Source of the DNA: Azophilus sp965221465
GTDB taxonomy: Bacteria > Pseudomonadota > Gammaproteobacteria > Pseudomonadales > Azotimanducaceae
NCBI GenBank assembly: GCA_965221465.1
Contig: OZ244892.1
Location: 2,914,001 to 2,978,000, forward strand
Direction: 5' to 3'
DNA: 64,000 nucleotides
The notes beneath the pieces are model-generated. The model was not told the origin of the DNA and did no database searches. It saw only the letters and a list, made by a program, of their open reading frames with translations. Position 1 is the first letter of the stretch. The number at the start of each line of letters is the position of its first letter. The position numbers and the translations under genes are program-made. Below are positions 25,451 through 34,400 of this stretch, piece by piece.

Positions 25451-26371
25451 TTGACCGATCCCGGACAGCAACACGACTTTCAGGAGACCGCCCTGAGACG
25501 GGCGTTTTTCCTGATTGCGGGGTTCATGCTGGTGGAGGTGGCCGGCGGCATTCTCGCCAATTCGCTGACGCTGCTCGCAGACGCCGGGCACATGTTTCTG
25601 GATGCGGCCGCCCTCGGCCTCGCCTGGGCAGCCATGCACCTCTCGCGCCGCGGGGGCGATGCACGGCTTTCCTTTGGCTATCACCGCTTCCAGGTGCTGG
25701 CCGCTTTCCTCAACGGGCTGACGCTTGCGGCGCTGGTGGTGTGGATACTCTTCGAGGCGTACGAGCGAATTCGCACACCGCAGGCCATGCTTCCCATACC
25801 CGCCTTTCTCGTCGCCTGCGTCGGCTTCGTGGTAAACCTGATTGCCTACCGGTGGCTGCACGGCGGCGAGCAGAACGCCAATGTGCGCGCCGCCGCACTG
25901 CACGTGCTTGGCGACCTGCTCGGCAGCGCCGCGGCCATCGTTGCCGCCACGGTGGTCTACTTTACCGGCTGGACCCGGGTCGACCCGATTCTCGCCCTGG
26001 TCATCGCCGCCATTCTCGGCCGGGGCGCCTGGCGGGTGCTGCGCGATGCCGCGCACATTCTGCTCGAGGGCGTACCCAGGAGCCTCGACCTCGGCGCCAT
26101 GCGCGACACCCTTTCTGCGGTCCAGGGCGTTGTCGAAGTCCACCACGTGCATGCCTGGTCGCTGACCGCCGAGTTGCCCCTGGTGACCCTGCACGCCCGC
26201 ATCGAGAATCCGGCGGACATGCAGCCGGTCGTTCGGCGGTTGAAGTCGGTCCTGCTCGAGGAGTTCGGGGTCGACCACTCGACCATACAGGTCGAGCATG
26301 GGCCGTGCCTGGACAAGTCTCATGCGCATGGGCCGGCTTCGACTGCGAAATCCGGAACGAAGCCGGCATGA
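25451..26371 (+). CDS. Cation diffusion facilitator, Zn2+ (CzcD/ZitB-like) exporter
   Basis: 306 residues, a proton-coupled zinc (possibly cadmium or cobalt) exporter of the inner membrane. TM helix 2 carries the metal site LLADAGHMFLDAAAL (HxxxD type), and TM5 has HVLGDLLGSAAAI. A His-containing segment precedes it, and the C-terminal cytoplasmic domain VVEVHHVHAWSLTAELPLVTLHARI binds regulatory metal. I begin at TTG 25451 after AGGGGCG; the open frame extends 61 codons upstream but looks non-coding, and the roughly 300-bp gap to the divergent isomerase gene holds nothing else I recognise. The stop overlaps the dgkA start. Confidence 0.9.
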   Translation: MTDPGQQHDFQETALRRAFFLIAGFMLVEVAGGILANSLTLLADAGHMFLDAAALGLAWAAMHLSRRGGDARLSFGYHRFQVLAAFLNGLTLAALVVWILFEAYERIRTPQAMLPIPAFLVACVGFVVNLIAYRWLHGGEQNANVRAAALHVLGDLLGSAAAIVAATVVYFTGWTRVDPILALVIAAILGRGAWRVLRDAAHILLEGVPRSLDLGAMRDTLSAVQGVVEVHHVHAWSLTAELPLVTLHARIENPADMQPVVRRLKSVLLEEFGVDHSTIQVEHGPCLDKSHAHGPASTAKSGTKPA

Positions 26372-26733
26372 AACCAGGCTACACCGGCATCGAGCGGATC
26401 AGAAAGGCGAGCCAATTCTCGATGAAGGGTTTCGTTGCCGCCTGGGACGAGTCTGCATTCCGGCAGGAGTGCGGTCTCGGCATCGTGCTCGTGCCGGCGT
26501 CGTTCTGGCTGGGGCAGAACCTGCTGGAAACGGCCTTCCTGATCGCCGTCTACGCCCTGGTGCTGATCGCGGAGTTGCTGAACACGGCCGTCGAGGCGGT
26601 GGTCGATCGCATCGGCCTCGAGCACCACGACCTCGCCGGGCGCGCCAAGGACATTGCTTCCTCCGCCGTGGCCGTCAGCCTGCTTCTGCTTGCCGCGGTC
26701 TGGCTTCTGGTGGCAGCACACCGTTTCCTGTAA
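26368..26733 (+). CDS. dgkA: Diacylglycerol kinase DgkA
   Basis: 121 residues, the small three-helix membrane kinase that phosphorylates diacylglycerol and recycles it into phospholipid synthesis. N-terminal amphipathic helix GIERIRKASQFSMKGF, then the active-site segment RQECGLGIVL, and the signature ELLNTAVEAVVDRIGLEHHD with the metal-binding Glu residues and LAGRAKDIASSAV. Length is exactly typical (E. coli 122). The ATG overlaps the stop of the zinc exporter gene (ATGA), so the two are translated together. Confidence 0.95.
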   Translation: MKPGYTGIERIRKASQFSMKGFVAAWDESAFRQECGLGIVLVPASFWLGQNLLETAFLIAVYALVLIAELLNTAVEAVVDRIGLEHHDLAGRAKDIASSAVAVSLLLLAAVWLLVAAHRFL

Positions 26734-26753
26734 CCGGGGATTGGGGGGGACGC

Positions 26754-28820
26754 ATGGCCATAGCCGGTATCGACGTTGGCGGCACATTCACCGATGCCTT
26801 TGTCTGGGACCGGCGGAAGGACGCCTGGGTCGTGCACAAGGCGCCTTCCACACCAGCGGACTTTTCTCTGGGATTCATGACTGCGCTCGAACAAGCCCTG
26901 GCCAGGGCCGGCGCAATGCCCTCGGATGTCGAGCGCCTGGTTCACGGGACCACCGTTGCGACCAACTGCATACTCACCCGCGGTGGCGCGCGCCTGGGAC
27001 TGGTGATGACCGAGGGCTTCCGCGATGTGCTCTACATCGGCCTCGGCTGGCGTCCGCGCATGTACGATTTGAACATGGGCCCGGTCGAGCCGCTGTTTCT
27101 GGCGCCGCGTCGACGCTCGCTCGGCGTGCGGGAGCGCATGGATGCGCGCGGGCAGGCGGTGACGCCGCTGGACGAAGCCCACCTGGAAACCGTGGCACGC
27201 GAACTGGTCGAGGAGCAGGGCGCCGAGGTGCTTGTAGTCTGTTTCCTGCACGCCTACGCCAACCCCGCCCACGAACGCCGTGCCCGCAGCATTCTGAACA
27301 CACTATACCCGGACGTGGACGTCACGCTTTCCAGCGACGTGCTGCCGCGCCGCCGCGAGTACCGGCGGCTGGTGGTGAGCGGGTTCGACGGTTACGTGAA
27401 ACCCGTGGTCAGCAGTTACCTGCGCGGCCTGGTCAATAAAGTCGCGGCGGCGGGTGTCTCCGGCCCCCTGCACGTCATGCAGTCCCATGGCGGCGTCGGC
27501 GGGGTCGACAACATCATGGAGCGCCCCGTCAACACGGTGCTCTCCGGCCTCGCCGCCGGCGTTATCGGCGCCGCCAACGTGGGCGCGAGCGCCGGCTTCC
27601 CGGACTGCATCAGTCTGGACATGGGCGGCACCAGCACCGATGTCGCACTGATTCGCGGCGGCCGGGCAATCGTCAGCAACGACGGCAGTTTTGCCGACTA
27701 TCCCTTGAACATCCCCATGATCGACGTGCAGACCATCGGTGCGGGCGGCAGCAGCATCGCCACGGTCGACGAAGGCGGCGCACTGAAAGTCGGGCCGCAG
27801 AGCGCCGGCGCCGACCCCGGGCCGGCCTGTTACGGACGGGGCGGCGAGGAACCCACGGTGACCGATTCCGCTTTCGTGCTCGGTTACCTGAACCCGGACA
27901 CATTCGCCGGCGGCCTCGACATCGACATCGACAGCAGCCGGCGGGCAATCGAAGAGAAGATCGCGAGGCCTCTGGGTCTCGACCTGCTTGAAGCGGCGCT
28001 CGGAATTCAGGCCATCGTCAACAACAACATGGCTCAGACGCTGCGTCTGGTTTCCATCCGGCGCGGCCACGATCCCAGGGATTTCGCGCTGATCGCCTTC
28101 GGCGGCGCCGGCCCCATGAGCGCCGGCAAGCTGGCCGAAGCCGCCAGCATCCGCACAATTCTCATCCCACCGGCGCCCGGAGTGCTTTCCGCCATGGGGC
28201 TGATGCTGGCGCCCATCCAGCACGAAGCCATGACCAGTTTCGAAGTGGAGACGGCCGAGGCAAGCCTCGAGGATATCCGTAAAGGGTTCGCCGAACTGGA
28301 CACGGCCTGCGGCGCCAGGATGCAGGAGGACGGTGTGGACCCCGCGGAGACGGCGGTCGAGTACCGGGCCGAGATGCGCTACGTCGGGCAATCCCACGAG
28401 CTCGAGGTGACCGTCTCTCCCCGCGAGGACAATGCCATTGGCGCTGCCTCGACGGCATTTCACGATGCGCACCTGCGTGCCTACAACCACTGCGACCGGA
28501 ATGCGCCGGTGGAATTCGTCACCCTGCGCAGCGTGCACTTCAAGCAATCCGAACAGGCGACACTGCTCGCCGAAAGCGCAAGTCGGGCCGGTGAAGCCCC
28601 GACACCGCATCATCGCCAAGCCTGTCTGGACCGCACCCGGGGGCTCGAGGATGTGCCCGTTTACCGGCGCGACGGCCTGCCGAACGGATTCGAATTGAGC
28701 GGTCCGGCAATTGTCGAGCAGGCGGATACCACCACCCTGATCTACCCGGGCCACCGAGCCCGGGTCGACAGGTTCGGCAACCTGCTCATCGATGTGCCCG
28801 CAACCGGCGGCAACGGATGA
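26754..28820 (+). CDS. Hydantoinase/oxoprolinase subunit A (HyuA-like)
   Basis: 688 residues, ATP-dependent hydantoinase/5-oxoprolinase or acetone-carboxylase-like alpha subunit. The actin-like ATPase fold shows GIDVGGTFTDAFVWD at the N-terminus, HGTTVATNCILTRGGARLG, and CISLDMGGTSTDVALIRGG near residue 285. The C-terminal part contains IVEQADTTTLIYPG. These enzymes open cyclic imides/amides or carboxylate ketones with ATP. The partner B subunit is encoded on the opposite strand at 29394-31160, an unusual arrangement; normally A and B are consecutive. The exact substrate is undetermined. Confidence 0.9.
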   Translation: MAIAGIDVGGTFTDAFVWDRRKDAWVVHKAPSTPADFSLGFMTALEQALARAGAMPSDVERLVHGTTVATNCILTRGGARLGLVMTEGFRDVLYIGLGWRPRMYDLNMGPVEPLFLAPRRRSLGVRERMDARGQAVTPLDEAHLETVARELVEEQGAEVLVVCFLHAYANPAHERRARSILNTLYPDVDVTLSSDVLPRRREYRRLVVSGFDGYVKPVVSSYLRGLVNKVAAAGVSGPLHVMQSHGGVGGVDNIMERPVNTVLSGLAAGVIGAANVGASAGFPDCISLDMGGTSTDVALIRGGRAIVSNDGSFADYPLNIPMIDVQTIGAGGSSIATVDEGGALKVGPQSAGADPGPACYGRGGEEPTVTDSAFVLGYLNPDTFAGGLDIDIDSSRRAIEEKIARPLGLDLLEAALGIQAIVNNNMAQTLRLVSIRRGHDPRDFALIAFGGAGPMSAGKLAEAASIRTILIPPAPGVLSAMGLMLAPIQHEAMTSFEVETAEASLEDIRKGFAELDTACGARMQEDGVDPAETAVEYRAEMRYVGQSHELEVTVSPREDNAIGAASTAFHDAHLRAYNHCDRNAPVEFVTLRSVHFKQSEQATLLAESASRAGEAPTPHHRQACLDRTRGLEDVPVYRRDGLPNGFELSGPAIVEQADTTTLIYPGHRARVDRFGNLLIDVPATGGNG

Positions 28821-28908
28821 CGCCCCCAACCATGCCGTTCGGCCGTTGGCGGAAGCCGTATCCGGGAGAAGCAGGCCGATTCGATGTGCTCGATTGCGGC
28901 GTCGGGCT

Positions 28909-29370
28909 TCAGGCGTTTTCCGGGTACTGCATCGTTCCCGGCTGATAGAGCATCTTCCACTCCGCATCGACCAGCGTGTAGATCTTGCACGCGCGCCCAA
29001 TGACGTGTTCTTCGGTGCTGCCGTCGTGCCAGGCGGTATCCCCCGACGCCTCGCGGCGCCACAAGGTGTCGATGTCGACCACGGCGAATGCGCCGTCCCC
29101 TTCCGCAGAGACGACGATCTTCCGCGTGACCCGATGATTGTGGATCATCGTATGGGTCGCAAAGAAGCGTTCGATGAGCACACGCCAACGGGACTCGTTG
29201 TAGCGGCCCATGCGCAGCACCCAGTCCATGGGGTCGTACGTCGTTGGCGTCGGCGGCCAGGCCCAGACCATGTCCGGGTGATAAACCGAGAGCAGCAGGT
29301 CCGCGTCCTCCTCCTCGTAGCCGCGCGACTCCCGGTCGATGATTTCCTGAATTTCCGTTTCGCGGTTCAC
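28909..29370 (-). CDS. SnoaL/NTF2-like protein (DUF4440 type)
   Basis: 153 residues from GTG 29370. The sequence (IQEIIDRESRGYEEEDADLLLSVYHPDMVWAWP, TRKIVVSAEGDGAFAVVDIDTLWRR, ARACKIYTLVDAEWKMLYQPG-like end) fits the NTF2-like cone fold used by ketosteroid isomerases, polyketide cyclases and stand-alone binding proteins. It is the likely second gene after hyuB (24 bp apart), so it may act on or bind the same substrate. No catalytic assignment can be made. Confidence 0.72.
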   Translation of the reverse strand: MNRETEIQEIIDRESRGYEEEDADLLLSVYHPDMVWAWPPTPTTYDPMDWVLRMGRYNESRWRVLIERFFATHTMIHNHRVTRKIVVSAEGDGAFAVVDIDTLWRREASGDTAWHDGSTEEHVIGRACKIYTLVDAEWKMLYQPGTMQYPENA

Positions 29371-29393
29371 GTCGTTCCTCCCGGTATCCTGTG

Positions 29394-31160
29394 TCAGGGG
29401 TTCGCCCTCTGGGGCGAGGCTGCCTGGATTGCCGCACGCAGCGCGCGGGTGGCAGACGCATCCACGCGCCCGCCCTCGATGGCCACACCGTAGTGTTCCC
29501 GCGCCGACTCGGCGGTGACACGCCCATCCAGCACATCGGCGAGCACCCGCTCCGGGTCCCGCTGCCAGGGAGGCCCGTAGCCACCGCCGCCCGTCGACCA
29601 GTAATTCAGGGCCTGGCCCTCGCTGATGGACAACAGGTGTTTGGCCGGCAGGTTTTCGGACGTTCCATCTTCGCGCACCAGTTGCCAGCGACAAGTCGGC
29701 GCCGGCTGCCCGCCCTGGACGCCCCAGGGGCGGTATCGCTGCCGCTCGCCGCGCAACGCCACGACGCCCTCGCCACGCAGCCACTGGAACTCGGCCCGAT
29801 AGCCGAGGCCGCCGCGCCAGGTACCGGCGCCGCCGGAGTCCTCCCAGAGTTCCAGCTTTCGGTAGCGGACCGGAAACTCCCCTTCCGTGACCTCCAGAGG
29901 AATGTGGTGGGCATTGGACAGATCGTGGTCGGTGACATCGAGCCCGTCCATGTTGGGGCGGGCGCCGGTGCCGCTGCGCAGCGGGCCGCCGAGCACACCG
30001 ACGAATCGCTTGCCGGTCAACGGATCGACGCCCCCCGCCGGCAGCACCGTGGCATGCCCGCATCCCGCCGCCGGAACGGTTGCCGGAAGGGCGGCGGACA
30101 GTGCGCCGAGCACCGCATCGACAATGCGGGCGATGCCGACGCCCCGGGCATTGACCGGCGCGGGGAAGGTCGGGTTGACGATGCTGCCCGGCGGCAGCAC
30201 CACCGACACCGGGCGGTAACAGCCGTCGTTGTTGGGCGCCGCATCGCCGGTGAGCAGGCGCACCGCGTAGTAGACCGACGAGATCGTGGAGGACGGCACA
30301 TTGTTGATGGCCGCACCCACCTGATCGCCGGAGCCGGTGAAGTCGAACTCCAGTTCCGAACCCTTGACGCGCAAGGTCACGCGAATCTCGACCGGATCGG
30401 CGTCGGGGGACAGGCCGTCGTCGTCGAGCCAGTCGGAGAAGCTGTATTCGCCATCCTCCATGCGCTCGATGGCGAGCCTGGTCAACCGTTCCGCGTAGTC
30501 GAGCAGCGCATCGATGCCGGCGCGCACCTGATCCTTGCCGAAATGCTCGAAAACCGCGCCGAGCCTGGCCTCCCCGGTGCGGCAGCCGGCGATCTGCGCT
30601 TCGAGGTCGCCCCGCATGTTGCGCGGCGAGCGGGAGTTGGCCGTCAGCAGGTTCATGATGTCTTCGCTGACCACACCCTCGCTGGCGAGCCGCAGCATGG
30701 GTATGCGCAACCCCTCGGCAAGATGATCGTAAACCGCGGCGGCGGCACTGCCCGGGGCCACGCCGCCGATGTCCTGGTGATGGGTCATGGTGGCCACGTA
30801 GCCGACCGCCTCGTCGCCGCAGAAAACGGGGCTCGCTACCGCGAAGTCCGGAAGGTGGGTGCCACCGGCATAGGGGTCGTTGACCAGGTAGACATCGCCC
30901 GGTTTCGCCTCCCCCGGTGGATATCGCCTGGCGAAACGCTGCCCGAGTTCGGTGAGCGCCCCGAGATGAATGGGAATGGCGCACGCCTGGGCGACGGTGC
31001 GACCCTCGTGGTCGTAGACGGCACAGGTGGCGTCGTGGGCTTCGGTGACGATGGTGGAATACGAACTCTTGATGAGCGCATGCTGCATCTCGTCGGCCAC
31101 CGCGGTGAGCCTGCCACGCAGCACCTCGATGGTGACGGGGTCGACGGACACGGCAGTCAT
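29394..31160 (-). CDS. Hydantoinase/oxoprolinase subunit B (HyuB-like)
   Basis: 588 residues, the B subunit of an ATP-dependent hydantoinase/oxoprolinase. Hallmarks are DPVTIEVLRGRLTAVADEMQ at the N-terminus, GDVYLVNDPYAGGTHLPDF near residue 88, THHQDIGGVAPGS, SSVYYAVR, and a C-terminal GGGGYGPPWQRDPE. ATG 31160 fits the family start. The likely partner A subunit is encoded convergently at 26754-28820, with an NTF2-like gene between. Independent promoters for A and B follow from this layout, so subunit balance would need separate control. Confidence 0.9.
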   Translation of the reverse strand: MTAVSVDPVTIEVLRGRLTAVADEMQHALIKSSYSTIVTEAHDATCAVYDHEGRTVAQACAIPIHLGALTELGQRFARRYPPGEAKPGDVYLVNDPYAGGTHLPDFAVASPVFCGDEAVGYVATMTHHQDIGGVAPGSAAAAVYDHLAEGLRIPMLRLASEGVVSEDIMNLLTANSRSPRNMRGDLEAQIAGCRTGEARLGAVFEHFGKDQVRAGIDALLDYAERLTRLAIERMEDGEYSFSDWLDDDGLSPDADPVEIRVTLRVKGSELEFDFTGSGDQVGAAINNVPSSTISSVYYAVRLLTGDAAPNNDGCYRPVSVVLPPGSIVNPTFPAPVNARGVGIARIVDAVLGALSAALPATVPAAGCGHATVLPAGGVDPLTGKRFVGVLGGPLRSGTGARPNMDGLDVTDHDLSNAHHIPLEVTEGEFPVRYRKLELWEDSGGAGTWRGGLGYRAEFQWLRGEGVVALRGERQRYRPWGVQGGQPAPTCRWQLVREDGTSENLPAKHLLSISEGQALNYWSTGGGGYGPPWQRDPERVLADVLDGRVTAESAREHYGVAIEGGRVDASATRALRAAIQAASPQRANP

Positions 31161-31354
31161 CGATGCCGTTGCCGTTGCCAATACACGGATCGCCTGAATT
31201 CTCCGTCAGGCGGACGCTGCTGCATCCCGAACACTCCCCACCCCGAGCTTGAACCCAAAATGTAAGCGCGCATGGAACGGCAAGTCAAACAGTGCGCCGC
31301 AGTGTACCGAGCCCCGTTACGGAATTGTGCGCCCATTTCCTCGCACGCAATGAA

Positions 31355-31455
31355 TCTGCAACTTCCTGGTTTTGATGCACTCACTCACGCGGAGAATCGT
31401 TCCTCCGATCCGGCTCCGCGAACCGGTATGCGGTACATGCATACGGCTCGCCGAA
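31355..31455 (-). repeat. Dispersed repeat family A, copy 3 (half copy)
   Basis: About 90 bp align with the 7530-7615 flank and hairpin arm of copy 1: GGAGAATCGT, then CGAACCGGTATGCGGTACAT, then GCATACGG. Only one hairpin arm is present. It lies in the 322-bp gap between the hyuB start and the helicase gene end; the rest of that gap has no feature I can identify. Confidence 0.7.
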
Positions 31456-31482
31456 TGGCGCATCGCGCGGTTGGCAGGTCGG

Positions 31483-34400
31483 CTACCTGAACGTCAGCTC
31501 GGGCACCACGACCTCCCAGTCGTCGCAGCGCGGCAGGTGCCGGTGTTCCGGGTCGCTGTCCGCCCGGCGCCAGCGGACAATGGCATGCACGCGGGCAGCG
31601 TCCGGAGGGTTTGGCGGCCGATACTGCTTCGATAACCGGCCCACGATCTGCCCCTTGCGTGTTTTCAGGCTCCAGGGATGCTCCGTCGTGGACACGCTGA
31701 GCGCATCGCCGGGCGCCAGATTGCGGATTGCGTCATGGATCGAGCGCGATGATTCGTAGCGGCCCGCAAACCCGAGATCGATGTCGGCGAGCGTGGGTAT
31801 CTCGCGACGCAGGTCGAGTTCGGGTGGCGCTTCCGGCAGATGGACGGGGTTGCGATCGAGTACAGAGCCGTGGCCCTGCAGTTCAAGAGCCCCGGCTCCA
31901 CCCGGCGCCGCGAAAGACGGCCGGTCGTGCACCTCCAGGGTCCCGCGATTCGGTTCGGGGAACGGGCCTTGCCGGTCGGCTTCGCGCATCCGTGTCTCGT
32001 ATACCGGCCGGGCGTGCTGAAATTGCGCGAGTGACAGTGTCTTTCTGGCCCGGGTCATCGCGACATAGTAGAGCCGCCGCCAGGCATCCGGGTCGTCGCC
32101 GGGGCTCCTCGACCGCCAGTCGTCGTCGAGAATGACGACATGGTCGAACTCCAGTCCCTTGGCGCTGTGCGCGGTGACCAGCAGCAGGCCGCGCCGCCGG
32201 CGTCGGAATTCCCTGCCCCACTCGGCCAGCCATTCGACGAAGTTCTCCACCGGCGTCTCGGCTTCCCCGGCTTCCAGGCGATAGTCGTCGATCGCTTCGC
32301 CAAGTACGTCGGTCCAGCCGCTTGCCGGTTGCCCGTTCAGCCAGTCGGCAAGGCCGGCCGCATCGATCAGCTTTTCGCCCCGGGCCGTCAGCCAGTCCAC
32401 CAGGCGGCAGGTCTCCCGCAAACGCCAGAAGAAACGGGTGTCGTCCCTGGCCAACTGCACCGGAATACCCTGCAGTTCGCACAGGTTCCGCACCGGATTC
32501 AAGGTATTCCAGCGACGGGCGATGACGGCGCATCGCCGCCAGTCCCAGTTTCCGGTAGCGGCCGCAAGGCCCTCGAGCCTCCGCAATTCTGCGATTGCTG
32601 CCTGCGCCTGAGTGCGCCTGTCCGCGCCGGCAGGCAGAACCTGAACCTGCCCCCTGGCGACGGGGTCCAGCGCGGCCCACTCCCCACCCGGCTGGTCCTT
32701 GCACCGGAGTCGATCGACTTCGATGGGATAGTCTTCTTTCATCCGGTGCCGTGCGGGCGCGATGAACGCATTGGCTGCCGCGACGATGTGCGCGGTGGAG
32801 CGATAGTTTTCCGTCAACCAGGTCGGGCGCGCGTTGTAGTCTTCGTTGAATCGGCGGATGAATGCCACGGAGGCGCCCATGAAGCTGTAGATGTTCTGGT
32901 CGTCGTCGCCGACGGCGAACAGCGTCAACCGGCTGTCCTCGTCCGCACGCTTGCGCCCCGCCAATGCCGAGATCAACTCGTACTGGTCCGGGTCGATGTC
33001 CTGGTATTCGTCGACCAGTATCCAGCGGAAACCCGCCAACAGTCGTTCCCGCCGGGTGTCGGCCTCCTCCGGCTCGACGCCCGCGCCGTTCAACAGCGCC
33101 GTGGCTTCGCGCAGCACGGCCTTGAAGGCATCGTCCTGGGCCTCGTTGTCCGAGCGCTTCATGACCGCGAAGCTCGCGCCCGCCAGGCGCATGGCCAGCG
33201 CATGGCAGGTGAGCACGGTGACGGCCCGGGCATCGTCGCCCACGAGTTCCGCCAGGCGGCGCCGGATTTCGACAGCGGCATGCCGGTTGTAGGCCAGTGC
33301 CAGGATGCCGCGAGGGTTCTCGCGCCTTACGCGAACGAGGTAGGCGATACGGTGCACCAGTACCCGGGTCTTGCCCGAGCCCGGGCCGGCGAGCACCAGT
33401 ACATTGGTCTCTTTGCGGTCGTCCGTGACGATGCGCCGCTGCGCCGGGCTCAGGTGCTCGATGATCGCCTGCCACGATTCCGGCGTCGTCTCGCGAGCGA
33501 TCTCCGCCTGCCGGTCGGGCAGCCAGCGATCGAGGAAAGCCTGCCGCTCCATGCCGAAGTAATCCATGGCCAGGCGCAGCGCATCGGCCATGGCTTCGAG
33601 CCCCCGGGCCGCAAACTCGGCCATGATGTGCACCTGCAACACCTGTTCCCGGTAGTGCAGCTTCAGGGGTTCGAAGTCGGTCTCCGCGAACTTTCGACGC
33701 CGACCGTCCGTGGCGGGGGATTCTTCCAGGTGAATCGTCATTGCCGGGCGGAACACGGAAAGGCCCTTGTTGAGCCGGATGACTTCCTGTTCGTGCAGCC
33801 ACAGCAGCGCGCGATCGAGCAGCTTGCCGAGGTCCCAGCCGCCGCTCTTCAGCACCAGGTCGTCGGCGAGCACACCGCGAAGCTTGCCGAATGTGGTCTC
33901 GGCCAGCAGATCCACGCCGCGCCTCCCATCGGGCGGCAATTCCTCGAGCAGGCCATCGAGCAGCAACGCCGCAGCATCGCGCCGCAGTTCCGCCGTGCGC
34001 GCCAGGGCCTGCCACTCCCGGCGCAGCGTCACCCTGACGTTTTCCCGGTTCGGCCGGCGCAGTTCGATGCTTCCTCCGGCGCCTTGCTCGGCGCGCTCCT
34101 CCCCCCGGCCGTCCTGTTCGATGCTGCGCAGGATGCGCAAAAGCCGATCCGGCAGGGCGTTGGCGAGGCCCGCGTCCTTCAACGTCTGCGAGGCAACGCG
34201 CAGGTGCAGAACCTGGTTGTCGCCCCGGGTCATGTCGGGCGCCGCCTCCTGCATCTGGCCGATCAATGCCATTTCCAGCTCGCGTGCCTGCTGCAGCCGG
34301 CGTTCGGACGAGTCGGCGACACCCACGTGCACGAACGCCGTCAATGGCATGTCGTTGGCGACGAGACCGAGTTGCTCGAGGTCGTGCAGCGCCTGCTGGA

